Notes under the pieces: model-generated
Database searches by the model: none
What the model was told of the DNA's origin: nothing
Seen by the model: only the letters and a program-made list of their open reading frames with translations
Shown: piece after piece, positions 17,673-25,980 of the stretch
Layout: every line of letters starts with the position of its first letter
How positions within the stretch are numbered: position 1 is the first letter of the stretch
Assembly (NCBI GenBank): GCA_032027205.1
Contig: JAVSMN010000001.1
Coordinates: 3,599,418 to 3,663,417 of the forward strand
DNA from: Zeimonas sp032027205
Lineage (GTDB): Bacteria; Pseudomonadota; Gammaproteobacteria; Burkholderiales; Burkholderiaceae_E
Length of the DNA stretch: 64,000 bases
Direction: 5' to 3'
Made by a program: the position numbers and the translations under genes

Positions 17673-19298
17673 ATGAACGCTTCGGCCGCCGCCCCCACGA
17701 AAGCTACCTTGATGACGGGGGACGAATACCGCGAATCGCTTCGTCGCCTGCACCCGGTCGTCTACGTCGACGGACGGCGCATCGACAGCGTCGCCGACGA
17801 ACCGATGCTTCGACCCGGCGTGAACGCGCTCGCCTACACCTACGATTTCGCGCGCGACGAGCGGCGCGCGCCGGTCGCGCTCGCCACGCAATCGAAGCGC
17901 AACCGCATCGTCGATCGCATGCTGCACGTCGACGAATCGGCGGGCGATCTGTTGAACAAGCTCGAGGCCGTGCGGCTGCTATGCCAGGAAACGGGCTGCG
18001 CGCAGCGCTATCTCGCGCACGACGCATTGAGCGGCCTGGCGCAGGCGGCGGCGGCGATCGACGATGCGCGCGGCTCGACCGAGCATCGCGCGCGCTTCGA
18101 GGCCTGGCGTGATCGCGTGCAGGACGAGAATCTCGCGATCGGCATCGCGATGACCGACGCCAAGGGTGATCGCAGCCGCAAGCCGCACGAGCAGGCGAAC
18201 CCCGACACCTACGTGCACGTCGTCGAGCGCAACGCGAGGGGCATCGTGATCAGCGGCACGAAGGCGATCGTGACCGGCGCGCCTTACATGCACGAGCTGC
18301 TCGTCATGCCGAGCCGCAACATGGGCCCCGACGACGCCGACTTCGCCGTCTGCTGCGCCGTTCCGGTCGATGCCGAGGGCGTGACGATCGTCTCGCGCCC
18401 GGCCGGGCGTCCCGGCGAGAAGCTCGAGCACGGCGACGCGCTCTTCTCGCGCCGGTACGGGCAGTCCACCGCGGTCGTCGTCTTCGATCGCGTGCTGGTG
18501 CCGTGGGAGCGCGTGTTCTTCGAAGGCGAGTGGGAGCACAGCCACGTGCTCACCTACAGCTACGCCACGCATCACCGGCACACCTGCATCGCGGCGCGCG
18601 CCGGCTTCGGCGACCTGCTGATCGGCGCCGGCGCACTGATGTGCGAGGCGAACGGATTTCCCGATCCCGGCATGAAGAGCAACCTGCGCGAGCCGATGGT
18701 CGAGCTGATCAAGATCGTCGAAGGCTTCTACGCCTGCGGCGTCGCAGCGAGCGTCTACGCCGTGCGCGACGATGCGAGCGGCGTCTTCATGCCCGATCCG
18801 GTGTTCGCGAACATTGGAAAGCTGCTGCTCGCCACGCAGATCTACGACATGCACCGGCTCGCGCACGAGGTTTCGGGCGGGCTCGTCGTCGCACTGCCCG
18901 GGCCCGACGAGGACCACAACCCGGCCACCGCCGCGACGCTCGCCGAGGTGCTGCGCGCGAATCCCGACGTGCCCTACGACAAGCGCATCCAGACGGCGCG
19001 TTTCCTCGAGGACCTCACCGCGTCGTACCAGGGCGGCTGGTATTCGTTGATCAGCCTGCACGGCGGCGGCTCGCCCGCGGCGATGAAGCAGGAGATCTGG
19101 CGCAACTATCCGGTGGGCAGCAAGGTGGAGCTTGTCGAGCGCCTGCTCGAGCGCGGGGTGGTCGACGATCCGACGCGCCCGCTAACGCGTAATCGCCAGC
19201 CGGGGCGCTGTTGCGACGCCGGTTGCACAGCGCCTGGTCAGTCGGTGATGCTGCCGATGCCGGCGCCGGGGGATAGCCGGCGCCGCGGGCGCACCTGA
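17673..19298 (+). CDS. HpaB/AbfD-family flavoprotein (4-hydroxyphenylacetate 3-hydroxylase family)
   Basis: A 541-residue protein from the ATG after GGAGAGAG. It aligns by eye with 4-hydroxybutyryl-CoA dehydratase/HpaB: TGDEYRESLRRLHPVVYVDG, AMTDAKGDRSRKP and the FAD-region GISGTKAIVTGAP-like block. Of the four [4Fe-4S] ligands of AbfD, the first Cys and the His are matched, but the second Cys is Tyr (ETGCAQRYLAHDA) and the last Cys is Ala (HHRHTCIAARAGFGD). An AbfD-type cluster is therefore unlikely, and a flavin-dependent monooxygenase role fits better. The last about 36 residues, after VDDPTRPL, look like a read-through tail: a TAA lies in the next frame just there. Confidence 0.85.
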   Translation: MNASAAAPTKATLMTGDEYRESLRRLHPVVYVDGRRIDSVADEPMLRPGVNALAYTYDFARDERRAPVALATQSKRNRIVDRMLHVDESAGDLLNKLEAVRLLCQETGCAQRYLAHDALSGLAQAAAAIDDARGSTEHRARFEAWRDRVQDENLAIGIAMTDAKGDRSRKPHEQANPDTYVHVVERNARGIVISGTKAIVTGAPYMHELLVMPSRNMGPDDADFAVCCAVPVDAEGVTIVSRPAGRPGEKLEHGDALFSRRYGQSTAVVVFDRVLVPWERVFFEGEWEHSHVLTYSYATHHRHTCIAARAGFGDLLIGAGALMCEANGFPDPGMKSNLREPMVELIKIVEGFYACGVAASVYAVRDDASGVFMPDPVFANIGKLLLATQIYDMHRLAHEVSGGLVVALPGPDEDHNPATAATLAEVLRANPDVPYDKRIQTARFLEDLTASYQGGWYSLISLHGGGSPAAMKQEIWRNYPVGSKVELVERLLERGVVDDPTRPLTRNRQPGRCCDAGCTAPGQSVMLPMPAPGDSRRRGRT

Positions 19299-19333
19299 TC
19301 CGCGGCTCCGGGCGGTTTTGCGGAAGGCTGCGC

Positions 19334-20809
19334 ATGGACTCCGTTGCGCAGGGGCTTGCGAACCGGTCGGAACGGCTCGTTGACTGGAACCGGCGTCACG
19401 CGTTTGTCGTGCTCGCGGGAGCGGCGCTGGCGCTCGCGTTCTCGTCGCCCTGGTGGCTCTCGGCATTCGCCGGCGCGTCGTTCGCGGCGCTGATCCGCGA
19501 TCACGACGCGCTGCGATCGCCGCCGGCGTCGTTCGGCACCGCGAACTGGGTCACGACCGCGCGGCTCGTCGGCACGCTTGCGCTTCCTGCGCTGGCGGCG
19601 GCCGGCCCGCTCGTCGTCGCTGGCGGCGCCGTCGTGATCTTCGCGCTCGACGGCGTCGACGGCTGGCTCGCACGCCGCGGTGGACTCGCTTCCGAGTTCG
19701 GCGAGTATTTCGACAAGGAATCCGATGCGCTACTGATGCTCGTGCTGTGCCTGCTGCTGCACGACGCGGGGCGTCTCGGCCCTTGGATCCTGCTGCCCGG
19801 GCTGCTGCGCTACGGCTTCGTCGTCTTCCTGATGCTCGCGCGCCCGCCCGAGCCGAAGGAGCGGCGCAACGCGCTCGGTCGATGGATCTTCTTCGGAGCG
19901 ATGTGTGCGCTCATCGCGTCGTTCACGCCGTTTCGCGCGCTCTACGAGCCGTTCATGGCGGCGATGACGGTGCTGCTCGTCGTTTCCTTCGCAGCGGCCG
20001 TCGTCGATCTGTACCGTCCCGCGCCGCGCGTTCATCGTCGCCCGGCGGGAACGGTGCGACTGAGCACGCGCATCGTGCGCGACCCCGACGACGTCGTGCG
20101 GTTCTTCGACGCGCTGGCGCCCGAATACCACGACTGCCACGCCGACGCGGACGGCGCATTGCGCAACCGGTTGGCGCTGATCCGCCTCCTGCTGCCCGAG
20201 CGCCGCGCGCGGCTCGTCGAGATCGGTTGCGGGAACGGGATGCACCTGTTCGAGTTGGCGTCGCAGTTCGAAACCGTGATCGGAGTGGACGTGTCGCCGG
20301 CGATGATCGCTGCAGCCGAGACGACGCGCGCGCGCCATCGGTACGCCGCGCGCATCCGCCTCGTCGTCGAGCGCGCCGAGCGCCTGGCGAGCATTGTCGA
20401 TGCTTCGTGCGACGTCGTGCTGTGCGTCGGCGCCTTCGAGCACATGAGCGACCAGCCCGCGGTTCTCGTCGAAGCCGCGCGCGTCCTGCGGCCAGGCGGT
20501 GCCTTCGTCTGCCTGTCGCCGAACGGCGGCTACCTCTGGTACACGCGATTCGCGCCGTGGCTCGGACTGGACACGCGGCACCTGAGCACCGACCGTTTCG
20601 TTGCACCGGCGCAGTGGCCGGCCCTGCTCGCCGGATCCGGACTGCAGTCCGTCGCGATCGGGTTCTGGCGCTTCGTGCCGACCGGCGACATGCCGCGCGG
20701 GGCCGGGATCGCGATGCTTGCGCTCGACCGCATCGGCGCGTTTCTGCGCGTCGATTCGCTGCGCGGCGGCTGCTACGTGAAGGCGGTCAAGCCGGCGGAG
20801 CCTTTGTAG
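19334..20809 (+). CDS. Bifunctional CDP-alcohol phosphatidyltransferase/SAM methyltransferase
   Basis: A 491-residue fusion. The N-terminal half is a membrane CDP-alcohol phosphatidyltransferase with the complete D-x2-DG-x2-AR-x8-G-x3-D-x3-D motif (LDGVDGWLARR through FDKESD) and about six hydrophobic helices. From about residue 245 a soluble class I methyltransferase follows: FFDALAPEYHDCHADADG, motif I LVEIGCGNGMHLF, and VLCVGAFEHMSD. The first half joins an alcohol to a CDP-activated lipid or isoprenoid head group at the membrane; the second probably methylates the product. It is divergent from the pterin-type operon and converges on another methyltransferase, overlapping it by 37 bases. 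Confidence 0.88.
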   Translation: MDSVAQGLANRSERLVDWNRRHAFVVLAGAALALAFSSPWWLSAFAGASFAALIRDHDALRSPPASFGTANWVTTARLVGTLALPALAAAGPLVVAGGAVVIFALDGVDGWLARRGGLASEFGEYFDKESDALLMLVLCLLLHDAGRLGPWILLPGLLRYGFVVFLMLARPPEPKERRNALGRWIFFGAMCALIASFTPFRALYEPFMAAMTVLLVVSFAAAVVDLYRPAPRVHRRPAGTVRLSTRIVRDPDDVVRFFDALAPEYHDCHADADGALRNRLALIRLLLPERRARLVEIGCGNGMHLFELASQFETVIGVDVSPAMIAAAETTRARHRYAARIRLVVERAERLASIVDASCDVVLCVGAFEHMSDQPAVLVEAARVLRPGGAFVCLSPNGGYLWYTRFAPWLGLDTRHLSTDRFVAPAQWPALLAGSGLQSVAIGFWRFVPTGDMPRGAGIAMLALDRIGAFLRVDSLRGGCYVKAVKPAEPL

Positions 20810-21735
20810 TCCGCGGTCGTCGATGGCGTCGACGCACGCACCGCGAGCACGTCGATCTGGTGAACGATCGCGCCGAGGCGCCCGGCCTCGAGTTGCGTGC
20901 ATCGAACGCGATGCCACGCCTCGAGCCGACGCGCATCGCAGTGCGCGTCGTTCTCGCGCTTCAATGCTTCGAGCAGCACCGACAGGACGACCGCGTCGCC
21001 TTCGCGCAGATGGCCATGCCGCGGAACGACGTTCCAGTCGGAGCTGCCCCACGCGACGACGTCGAAGCCGGCTTCGGGCAGCAGTGCGTGCAGGCGGCGC
21101 CCCGAACGCGCGCCCCCGGTTGGCTGGCCGTCGGCGACGCGGCGCTCCTCCATCGACGCGTCGTAGCGGCGAAGCAGGGCGGACTCGAGCGCCTCGTCTT
21201 CGTACAACGGGAAGAGCGTGGTCTCGCCGTCGTAGTTCAGCGTCGCGTAGAACAGGCCGCCGGGCGCGAGCCAGTCGGCGATGCGCGCGAGCAGGGGCCG
21301 CATCGGTACCAGGTCCATGAACGCGTGCGCGGTGACGAGGTCGTAGCGTTCGCCGGCGCGTGGCTCGAAGCGGCCGACGTCGCAACAGGCGAAGCGCAGG
21401 CCGACGCGGCGATGCGCGTGGTGTGCGTCGAAGCGGTCATCGTCGCTGCCGTCGAGCCGGTCGAAGCCACGTTGCGCCAGGTGCGCGGCGAGTTTCGTGC
21501 GCGCCCGGGCGAGGAGCCGTTCGTCGCAGTCGAGAGCGACGACATCGACCGACCGGACGCCGGTGCAAGCGTCGAGCAGGCGCAACGCCATCGCTCCGGT
21601 GCCGGTACCGATGTCGAGGCAGCGCAGGCTGTCGCGCTGCGCGATCGCATCGAAGCAGTCGCGGCGCACGTCGGCGGCAAGGCTGCGCTCGTCGAGATCG
21701 AACTTCGCGTCGAGGAAATCGGCGAAATCGGGCAC
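20773..21735 (-). CDS. Class I SAM-dependent methyltransferase
   Basis: A 320-residue protein with motif I in LRCLDIGTGTGAMALRLLDA, an acidic motif II (VVALDCDERLLARA) and YDLVTAHAFMDLVPM. The substrate is unknown. It lies 39 bp downstream of the dodA stop on the same strand, so it may be the last gene of the liv-dodA transcript, or it may belong functionally with the convergent fusion methyltransferase it overlaps. The C-terminal third (KRENDAHCDARRLEAWHRVR onward) is family-specific and gives no further clue. Confidence 0.82.
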   Translation of the reverse strand: MPDFADFLDAKFDLDERSLAADVRRDCFDAIAQRDSLRCLDIGTGTGAMALRLLDACTGVRSVDVVALDCDERLLARARTKLAAHLAQRGFDRLDGSDDDRFDAHHAHRRVGLRFACCDVGRFEPRAGERYDLVTAHAFMDLVPMRPLLARIADWLAPGGLFYATLNYDGETTLFPLYEDEALESALLRRYDASMEERRVADGQPTGGARSGRRLHALLPEAGFDVVAWGSSDWNVVPRHGHLREGDAVVLSVLLEALKRENDAHCDARRLEAWHRVRCTQLEAGRLGAIVHQIDVLAVRASTPSTTADYKGSAGLTAFT

Positions 21736-21774
21736 GGGGGAGGTCTTCAGGCGGCGATTCGCGCCGATCGCCGT

Positions 21775-22644
21775 TCAGAGATTCGTCTGCTCGGGTGGAA
21801 CCGAAGCCGGGTCGGGCATTTCGCCGCCGCTCGCATTCACTCGCGTACGCGGAAGATCGATCTCGCCGAGCAGGTAACCGGTCATCGTGATCGATCCCAT
21901 CGAGCCGCCCTCGAGGAACGCGCGCGCCGGCTCGTTCGCCGCCTCGCACATCCCCGCGAGATAGACGAGCGGCAGGAAGTGTTCGGGCGTCGGCACCGAC
22001 AACGCGTAGTCGCGATGCGAGGCGACTGCGGGCAGCCGGCTCGGGTCGGTCGTCATGATCGACTGCACCTCGGCATCGAAGCGCTCGCCCCAGTCGTACG
22101 CGGTATCGCCCAGCGCGGGATTCATACGCCGCAGGTTGTGCACGACGTTGCCGCTGCCGACGATGAAGATGCCGCGCTCGCGCAGCGGCGCAAGTCGCCG
22201 GCCGAGATCGAAGTGGTAGTCGAAGGGCGCTCCGCCGTGCAACGACAACTGAAGCACCGGCACGCTCGCGTCGGGAAACACGTGCGCGAGCACCGACCAT
22301 GTTCCGTGGTCGAGTCCCCAGCTGTCGTGTTCGAGGCCCACGTACGCGGGCTTCACGACGTCGACGATCTCCTGCGCGACATCGGGCGCGCCCGGAGCAG
22401 GGTAGTCGTACTCGAAGAGCTCGCGCGGAAAGCCGTAGAAATCATGAATGACGCGCGGCCGCGCCATCGCGGTAACCGCCGTGCTCTGGATGAACCAGTG
22501 CGCCGAAATCGACAGCACTGCACGCGGGTGGGGAAGCTTCGCGCCGAGGTCGCGCCAGGCTGCCGTGAAACGATTGACCTCGAGCGTGTTCATCGGGCTG
22601 CCGTGACCGATGAAGGCGGCAGGCATGCGTGATTCGGTCGTCAT
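21775..22644 (-). CDS. ygiD: Class III extradiol ring-cleavage dioxygenase (DODA/YgiD-like)
   Basis: A 289-residue LigB-superfamily protein. Metal and catalytic His residues appear in AFIGHGSPMNTLEVN, ISAHWFIQSTAVT and GLDHGTWSV, the layout of 4,5-DOPA dioxygenase. It uses Fe(II) or Zn and O2 to cleave catechols at the extradiol position. The start lies three bases after the livF stop, so it is co-transcribed with the liv transporter genes, suggesting an aromatic or aromatic-derived ligand for that transporter (inference). Its last 30 codons resemble a remnant at 35,207-35,293, the trace of a second copy. Confidence 0.92.
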   Translation of the reverse strand: MTTESRMPAAFIGHGSPMNTLEVNRFTAAWRDLGAKLPHPRAVLSISAHWFIQSTAVTAMARPRVIHDFYGFPRELFEYDYPAPGAPDVAQEIVDVVKPAYVGLEHDSWGLDHGTWSVLAHVFPDASVPVLQLSLHGGAPFDYHFDLGRRLAPLRERGIFIVGSGNVVHNLRRMNPALGDTAYDWGERFDAEVQSIMTTDPSRLPAVASHRDYALSVPTPEHFLPLVYLAGMCEAANEPARAFLEGGSMGSITMTGYLLGEIDLPRTRVNASGGEMPDPASVPPEQTNL

Positions 22645-22647
22645 TTT

Positions 22648-23295
22648 CTACACAGCCTCGTGAACCGCGCCGCGATCGATGAGGTAGACGCGATCAAGCA
22701 GCGTCCCCGTGTGCGCCGAACTCGAGTCGGACAGCAGGATCGAAACGCCTTCGCCGCGCAACTGCGCGATCACCTCGACGAGTCGTTGACGCAGCACCGG
22801 CGCGACGCCCTCGAATGGCTCGTCGAGCAGCAGCAGGCGAGTGCCGCACATCAGCGCGCGCGCGAGCGCTGCCAGCTTCTGCTGGCCCCCCGACAGTTGC
22901 TGTCCCTTGCGCTCGCGAAAAGCGAGTGCTTCGGGAACGATCCGGTAGACCTTCTCCAGGCGTGACGACGCGTTCGACGCGCCCGTGGCCCACATCGGCA
23001 GCATCAGGTTCTCCTGCACGGTCAGCGACGGTATCAGTCGACGATCCTCGGGGATGTATCCGATGCCCAGCGGCGCGCGCTGGTGCGCCGGCTGCGCGGT
23101 CAGCTCGTGCCCGTCGAAGATGATCGAGCCACGACGGCAGCGCAGCAGTCCCATGACGCTTCGCATCAAGGTCGTCTTTCCGGCGCCGTTGCGGCCGATC
23201 AGCCCGACGAACTGCGCCTCGTCGATCGCGAGGTCCACGTCGCGCAGGATGCCGACCGGACCGATCGAGACGTCGAGCCCCTCAATGCGCAGCAT
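22648..23295 (-). CDS. livF: Branched-chain amino acid-type ABC transporter ATPase LivF
   Basis: The ATG at 23295 gives 215 residues; an ATG at 23316 is also in frame. Walker A (GRNGAGKTT), signature (QQLSGGQQKLAALARAL) and Walker B (RLLLLDEPFEGVAP) are intact. The C-terminal part is shorter than in most LivF proteins, and the usual VEQN-type segment reads ILLSDSSSAHT. It powers uptake with LivG at the cytoplasmic face of the LivHM permease. It overlaps livG by 14 bases, and the dodA gene follows after three bases. Confidence 0.92.
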   Translation of the reverse strand: MLRIEGLDVSIGPVGILRDVDLAIDEAQFVGLIGRNGAGKTTLMRSVMGLLRCRRGSIIFDGHELTAQPAHQRAPLGIGYIPEDRRLIPSLTVQENLMLPMWATGASNASSRLEKVYRIVPEALAFRERKGQQLSGGQQKLAALARALMCGTRLLLLDEPFEGVAPVLRQRLVEVIAQLRGEGVSILLSDSSSAHTGTLLDRVYLIDRGAVHEAV

Positions 23296-24118
23296 TGCCC
23301 GGCCCTCGTGCAGCATCGTCCTCCCCGGTCGCCGACTGGGTCGGCACGGCAGGTGTCGCCTGCGTCGGCGCGGTGCCGATCACGTATCGGCGCACCTCCT
23401 CGTTGGCAAGGACGCTCGCCGGATCACCGTCGGCAATGACGCGGCCTTCGTAGAACGCGAGAATGCGCTTCGTGTAGCGGCGCACGATGTCCATGTCGTG
23501 CTCGACGAACAGGATCGTCGGGCGCAAGGCGCCGACCGCCTGCATGACGGTGTCCATGATCGCGAACTTCTCGTCGGCGCTCACCCCGCTGGTCGGCTCG
23601 TCGAGCAGCAGGATGCGCGGGCGAGCGGTCATGGCAATGGCGATGTCGAGCAGCTTGCGCACTCCCTCGGGGAGCACGCCGGCGCGGCGAGAGCCGTACT
23701 CGGCGAGCCGGTAGCGCTCGAGCGCCTCGTCGGCGGCTTCGTCCACGCGCGCCGGATCGACGCCCGCCGCGGAAGCCCAGCCCTTGCCGCCGATCGCGAC
23801 GATACCGAGCCCGACGAGCACGTTCTCGCGCACGCTCAGGCTGTCGAACAGTTGAGGGATCTGAAATGAACGACAGATGCCGAGTTGCGTGATTCGACGC
23901 TCGGACAGCGCGGTGATGTCACGGCCGGCGTAGTGCACGGTGCCACGGTCGGGTTTCAGGTAGCCCGTCACCATGTTGAGGAAGGTGGTCTTGCCTGCGC
24001 CATTGCCGCCGATCAGCGCGACCACCTCGCCCTCGGCGATGCGCACGTCGAGGCTGTCGGCAGCCGTCACCGCGCCGAAACGCTTGACGAGACCGCGCGT
24101 CTCGAGCAGCACGCTCAT
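23282..24118 (-). CDS. livG: Branched-chain amino acid-type ABC transporter ATPase LivG
   Basis: A 278-residue ATPase from the ATG at 24118. Walker A is GGNGAGKTT, the signature region is LPEGVRKLLDIAIAM, and Walker B is ILLLDEPTSGVSADEK. LPEG replaces the more common LSYG but occurs in this family. A 30-residue polar C-terminal extension follows the normal end. The gene overlaps livM by four bases and livF by 14, fixing the operon order livK, livH, livM, livG, livF. Confidence 0.94.
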   Translation of the reverse strand: MSVLLETRGLVKRFGAVTAADSLDVRIAEGEVVALIGGNGAGKTTFLNMVTGYLKPDRGTVHYAGRDITALSERRITQLGICRSFQIPQLFDSLSVRENVLVGLGIVAIGGKGWASAAGVDPARVDEAADEALERYRLAEYGSRRAGVLPEGVRKLLDIAIAMTARPRILLLDEPTSGVSADEKFAIMDTVMQAVGALRPTILFVEHDMDIVRRYTKRILAFYEGRVIADGDPASVLANEEVRRYVIGTAPTQATPAVPTQSATGEDDAARGPGNAAH

Positions 24119-25065
24119 GTCGCGCGCCGCTGAAACAACGACCACAGGCCGGCCGGCAGGAACATGATGACGGCGAGCATTGCGAAACCGAGCACGAGTT
24201 GCCACGTGTATGGCGTGTACTGGTAGGCGATGCTCTTGACCCATTCGAAGAGCAGCGACCCGAGGAAGGGCGCGACGACGTTCGACGTACCGCCGAGGAT
24301 TGCGACGAAGACGAACTCGCCGGATGTCGTCCAGTATGCAAGCTCGGGATCGATGTGGCCGATCGACAGCGCAACGATCCCGCCGCCGAGCCCGCCGAGA
24401 AACGCTGCGATGACGTGGTTCTCGTGCACGATCCGGCGTACCGATGCGCCCAGGTATTCGACGCGCAACTCGTTGTCGCGAATCGCCGGCCCGAGCCGTC
24501 CGCGGTGCGAACGCACATAGCGGTCGACCGCGAGCGCAGCGGCGTACGAGAAGAGTGCTGCGAGCGCGAACAGTACATATCCCCGCGCGGCGGGGCCGGG
24601 CTCGAAGCCGGCCACCGTGCGCCATGCAACGTTGAAGCCATCGCTACTGCCGAGCACGGACATCTTGATCAACAGTCCGTAAAGGATCATCGAGAACGCC
24701 AGGCTGAGCATCGCGAAGAAGATCGCGCGATAGCGCGCAAGGAGAAACCCGAGCAGCCAGGCGACTATCGCAGCGACGAGCGCGCCGAACACCGGCATAA
24801 CGACGGCGTCGAAGGTCAGCGGCGAGTCGGGCAGGCCAAGCAACCGGCTGAAGGACACCGCAGCGTAGGCGCCGAGGCAGTAGTAAAGCCCCTGGCCGAA
24901 GGACACCAGTCCGCATCGCATCAGCAGCATCAGCCCGAGCACGACGAGCCCCTTGCCGAGCGCAAGCACGAACAGGCTCTGTGCCCATGGCGGCAGCCAC
25001 CAGCCGCCGACGAGCAGCGCCACAAACGCGAGCGTCAGGCCGACGAACGAGCCGCGTCCGTTCAT
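24115..25065 (-). CDS. livM: Branched-chain amino acid-type ABC permease LivM
   Basis: The ATG at 25065 gives a 316-residue membrane protein with about nine hydrophobic helices. Family blocks include LVSFGQGLYYCLGAYAA, the cytoplasmic coupling loop GRLGPAIRDNELRVEYLG, and GGLGGGIVALSIGHIDPE. It forms the inner-membrane channel together with LivH. It overlaps livH and livG by four bases each. A much longer frame upstream is only a shadow across livH. Confidence 0.94.
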   Translation of the reverse strand: MNGRGSFVGLTLAFVALLVGGWWLPPWAQSLFVLALGKGLVVLGLMLLMRCGLVSFGQGLYYCLGAYAAVSFSRLLGLPDSPLTFDAVVMPVFGALVAAIVAWLLGFLLARYRAIFFAMLSLAFSMILYGLLIKMSVLGSSDGFNVAWRTVAGFEPGPAARGYVLFALAALFSYAAALAVDRYVRSHRGRLGPAIRDNELRVEYLGASVRRIVHENHVIAAFLGGLGGGIVALSIGHIDPELAYWTTSGEFVFVAILGGTSNVVAPFLGSLLFEWVKSIAYQYTPYTWQLVLGFAMLAVIMFLPAGLWSLFQRRAT

Positions 25066-25958
25066 ATGCGGCGCGCCTCGGGGGCGGCGAACAGTCCTTT
25101 CGGTCGAACGATCAGCACGAGCGCCATCACCAGGTAGACACTGAAAAGCTCGACCTCGGGCATGTAGTGCACCGCGAACGAACGCACCAGGCCCACGATC
25201 AGCGCGCCGAGCGCCGCACCGGCGAGGCTGCCCAGTCCGCCGATTACCACGACGGCGAAGGCGAGCACGATCACTTCGACGCCCATCGCCGGAACGACCG
25301 ACACCTTCGGTGCGATCAGGGCGCCGCCGAGCGCTGCGAGCGTCGTGCCGAGCATGAACGTGACGAGATAGAAACGACCTACGTCGACACCCATCGCGGC
25401 ACTGATCTCGCGGTCGTGTATCACCGCGAGCAACAGCTTGCCGTGGCGCGTTCCCGTCAACGCCCAGGTCAGCAGCAGCCCGACCACGATCGCCGCAACG
25501 ACAAGCAGCGCGTCGTACACCGTGTACGGCAAACCCGCCAACTCGAAGTTGCCCAGCAGCGCGTACGGCTGCCAGGCCGACAGCGACTCGACGCCCCAGA
25601 CGAGCTTGATCACGTCCTCGAGGATCAGGAATACCGCGTAGGTGACGAGCAGCAGTACGACCTCGTCCTGCCCGTAAAGGAAACGAAGCAGGCCGCGCTC
25701 GATCAGCGGGCCGACGACGAGTCCGACGAGAACGGCGGCCACGAGCAGCAGCGCGAAGCTTCCGTACGGATTCAGCCCGGCGGCAAACCATGCCGCGACG
25801 AGCGTGGCGGCCACGTACGCACCGAGCGCGTACAGGCCGCCATGGGCGATGTTCAGGATCTTCATCACGCCGTAGATCAGCGTCAGACCTACCGCAATGA
25901 CGAACAGGTACGCCGAGTAGACGACCCCGTCGACCAGCACCGGGAGCACGGCGCTCAT
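25062..25958 (-). CDS. livH: Branched-chain amino acid-type ABC permease LivH
   Basis: A 298-residue membrane protein with eight or nine hydrophobic helices. Typical LivH segments are LIYGVMKILNIAHGGLYALGAY near residue 35 and the coupling loop TRHGKLLLAVIHDREISAAMGV. It ends with VLIVRPKGLFAAPEARRI, as is usual. It overlaps livM by four bases. The binding-protein gene livK ends 22 bp upstream of its start. Confidence 0.94.
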   Translation of the reverse strand: MSAVLPVLVDGVVYSAYLFVIAVGLTLIYGVMKILNIAHGGLYALGAYVAATLVAAWFAAGLNPYGSFALLLVAAVLVGLVVGPLIERGLLRFLYGQDEVVLLLVTYAVFLILEDVIKLVWGVESLSAWQPYALLGNFELAGLPYTVYDALLVVAAIVVGLLLTWALTGTRHGKLLLAVIHDREISAAMGVDVGRFYLVTFMLGTTLAALGGALIAPKVSVVPAMGVEVIVLAFAVVVIGGLGSLAGAALGALIVGLVRSFAVHYMPEVELFSVYLVMALVLIVRPKGLFAAPEARRI

Positions 25959-25980
25959 TGCGCGGCGACGGTCGATGCCG

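Noticed and set aside
17673..19298. 4-hydroxybutyryl-CoA dehydratase (AbfD) as the function
   Set aside because: Two of the four iron-sulfur ligands are replaced, so the radical dehydratase mechanism is not supported.
19453..22632. A 1,059-codon open frame on the plus strand
   Set aside because: It overlaps the phosphatidyltransferase fusion, a methyltransferase and dodA in other frames or strands. Its translation is Arg/Ala/Gly-rich low complexity. It is a composition shadow in GC-rich DNA.
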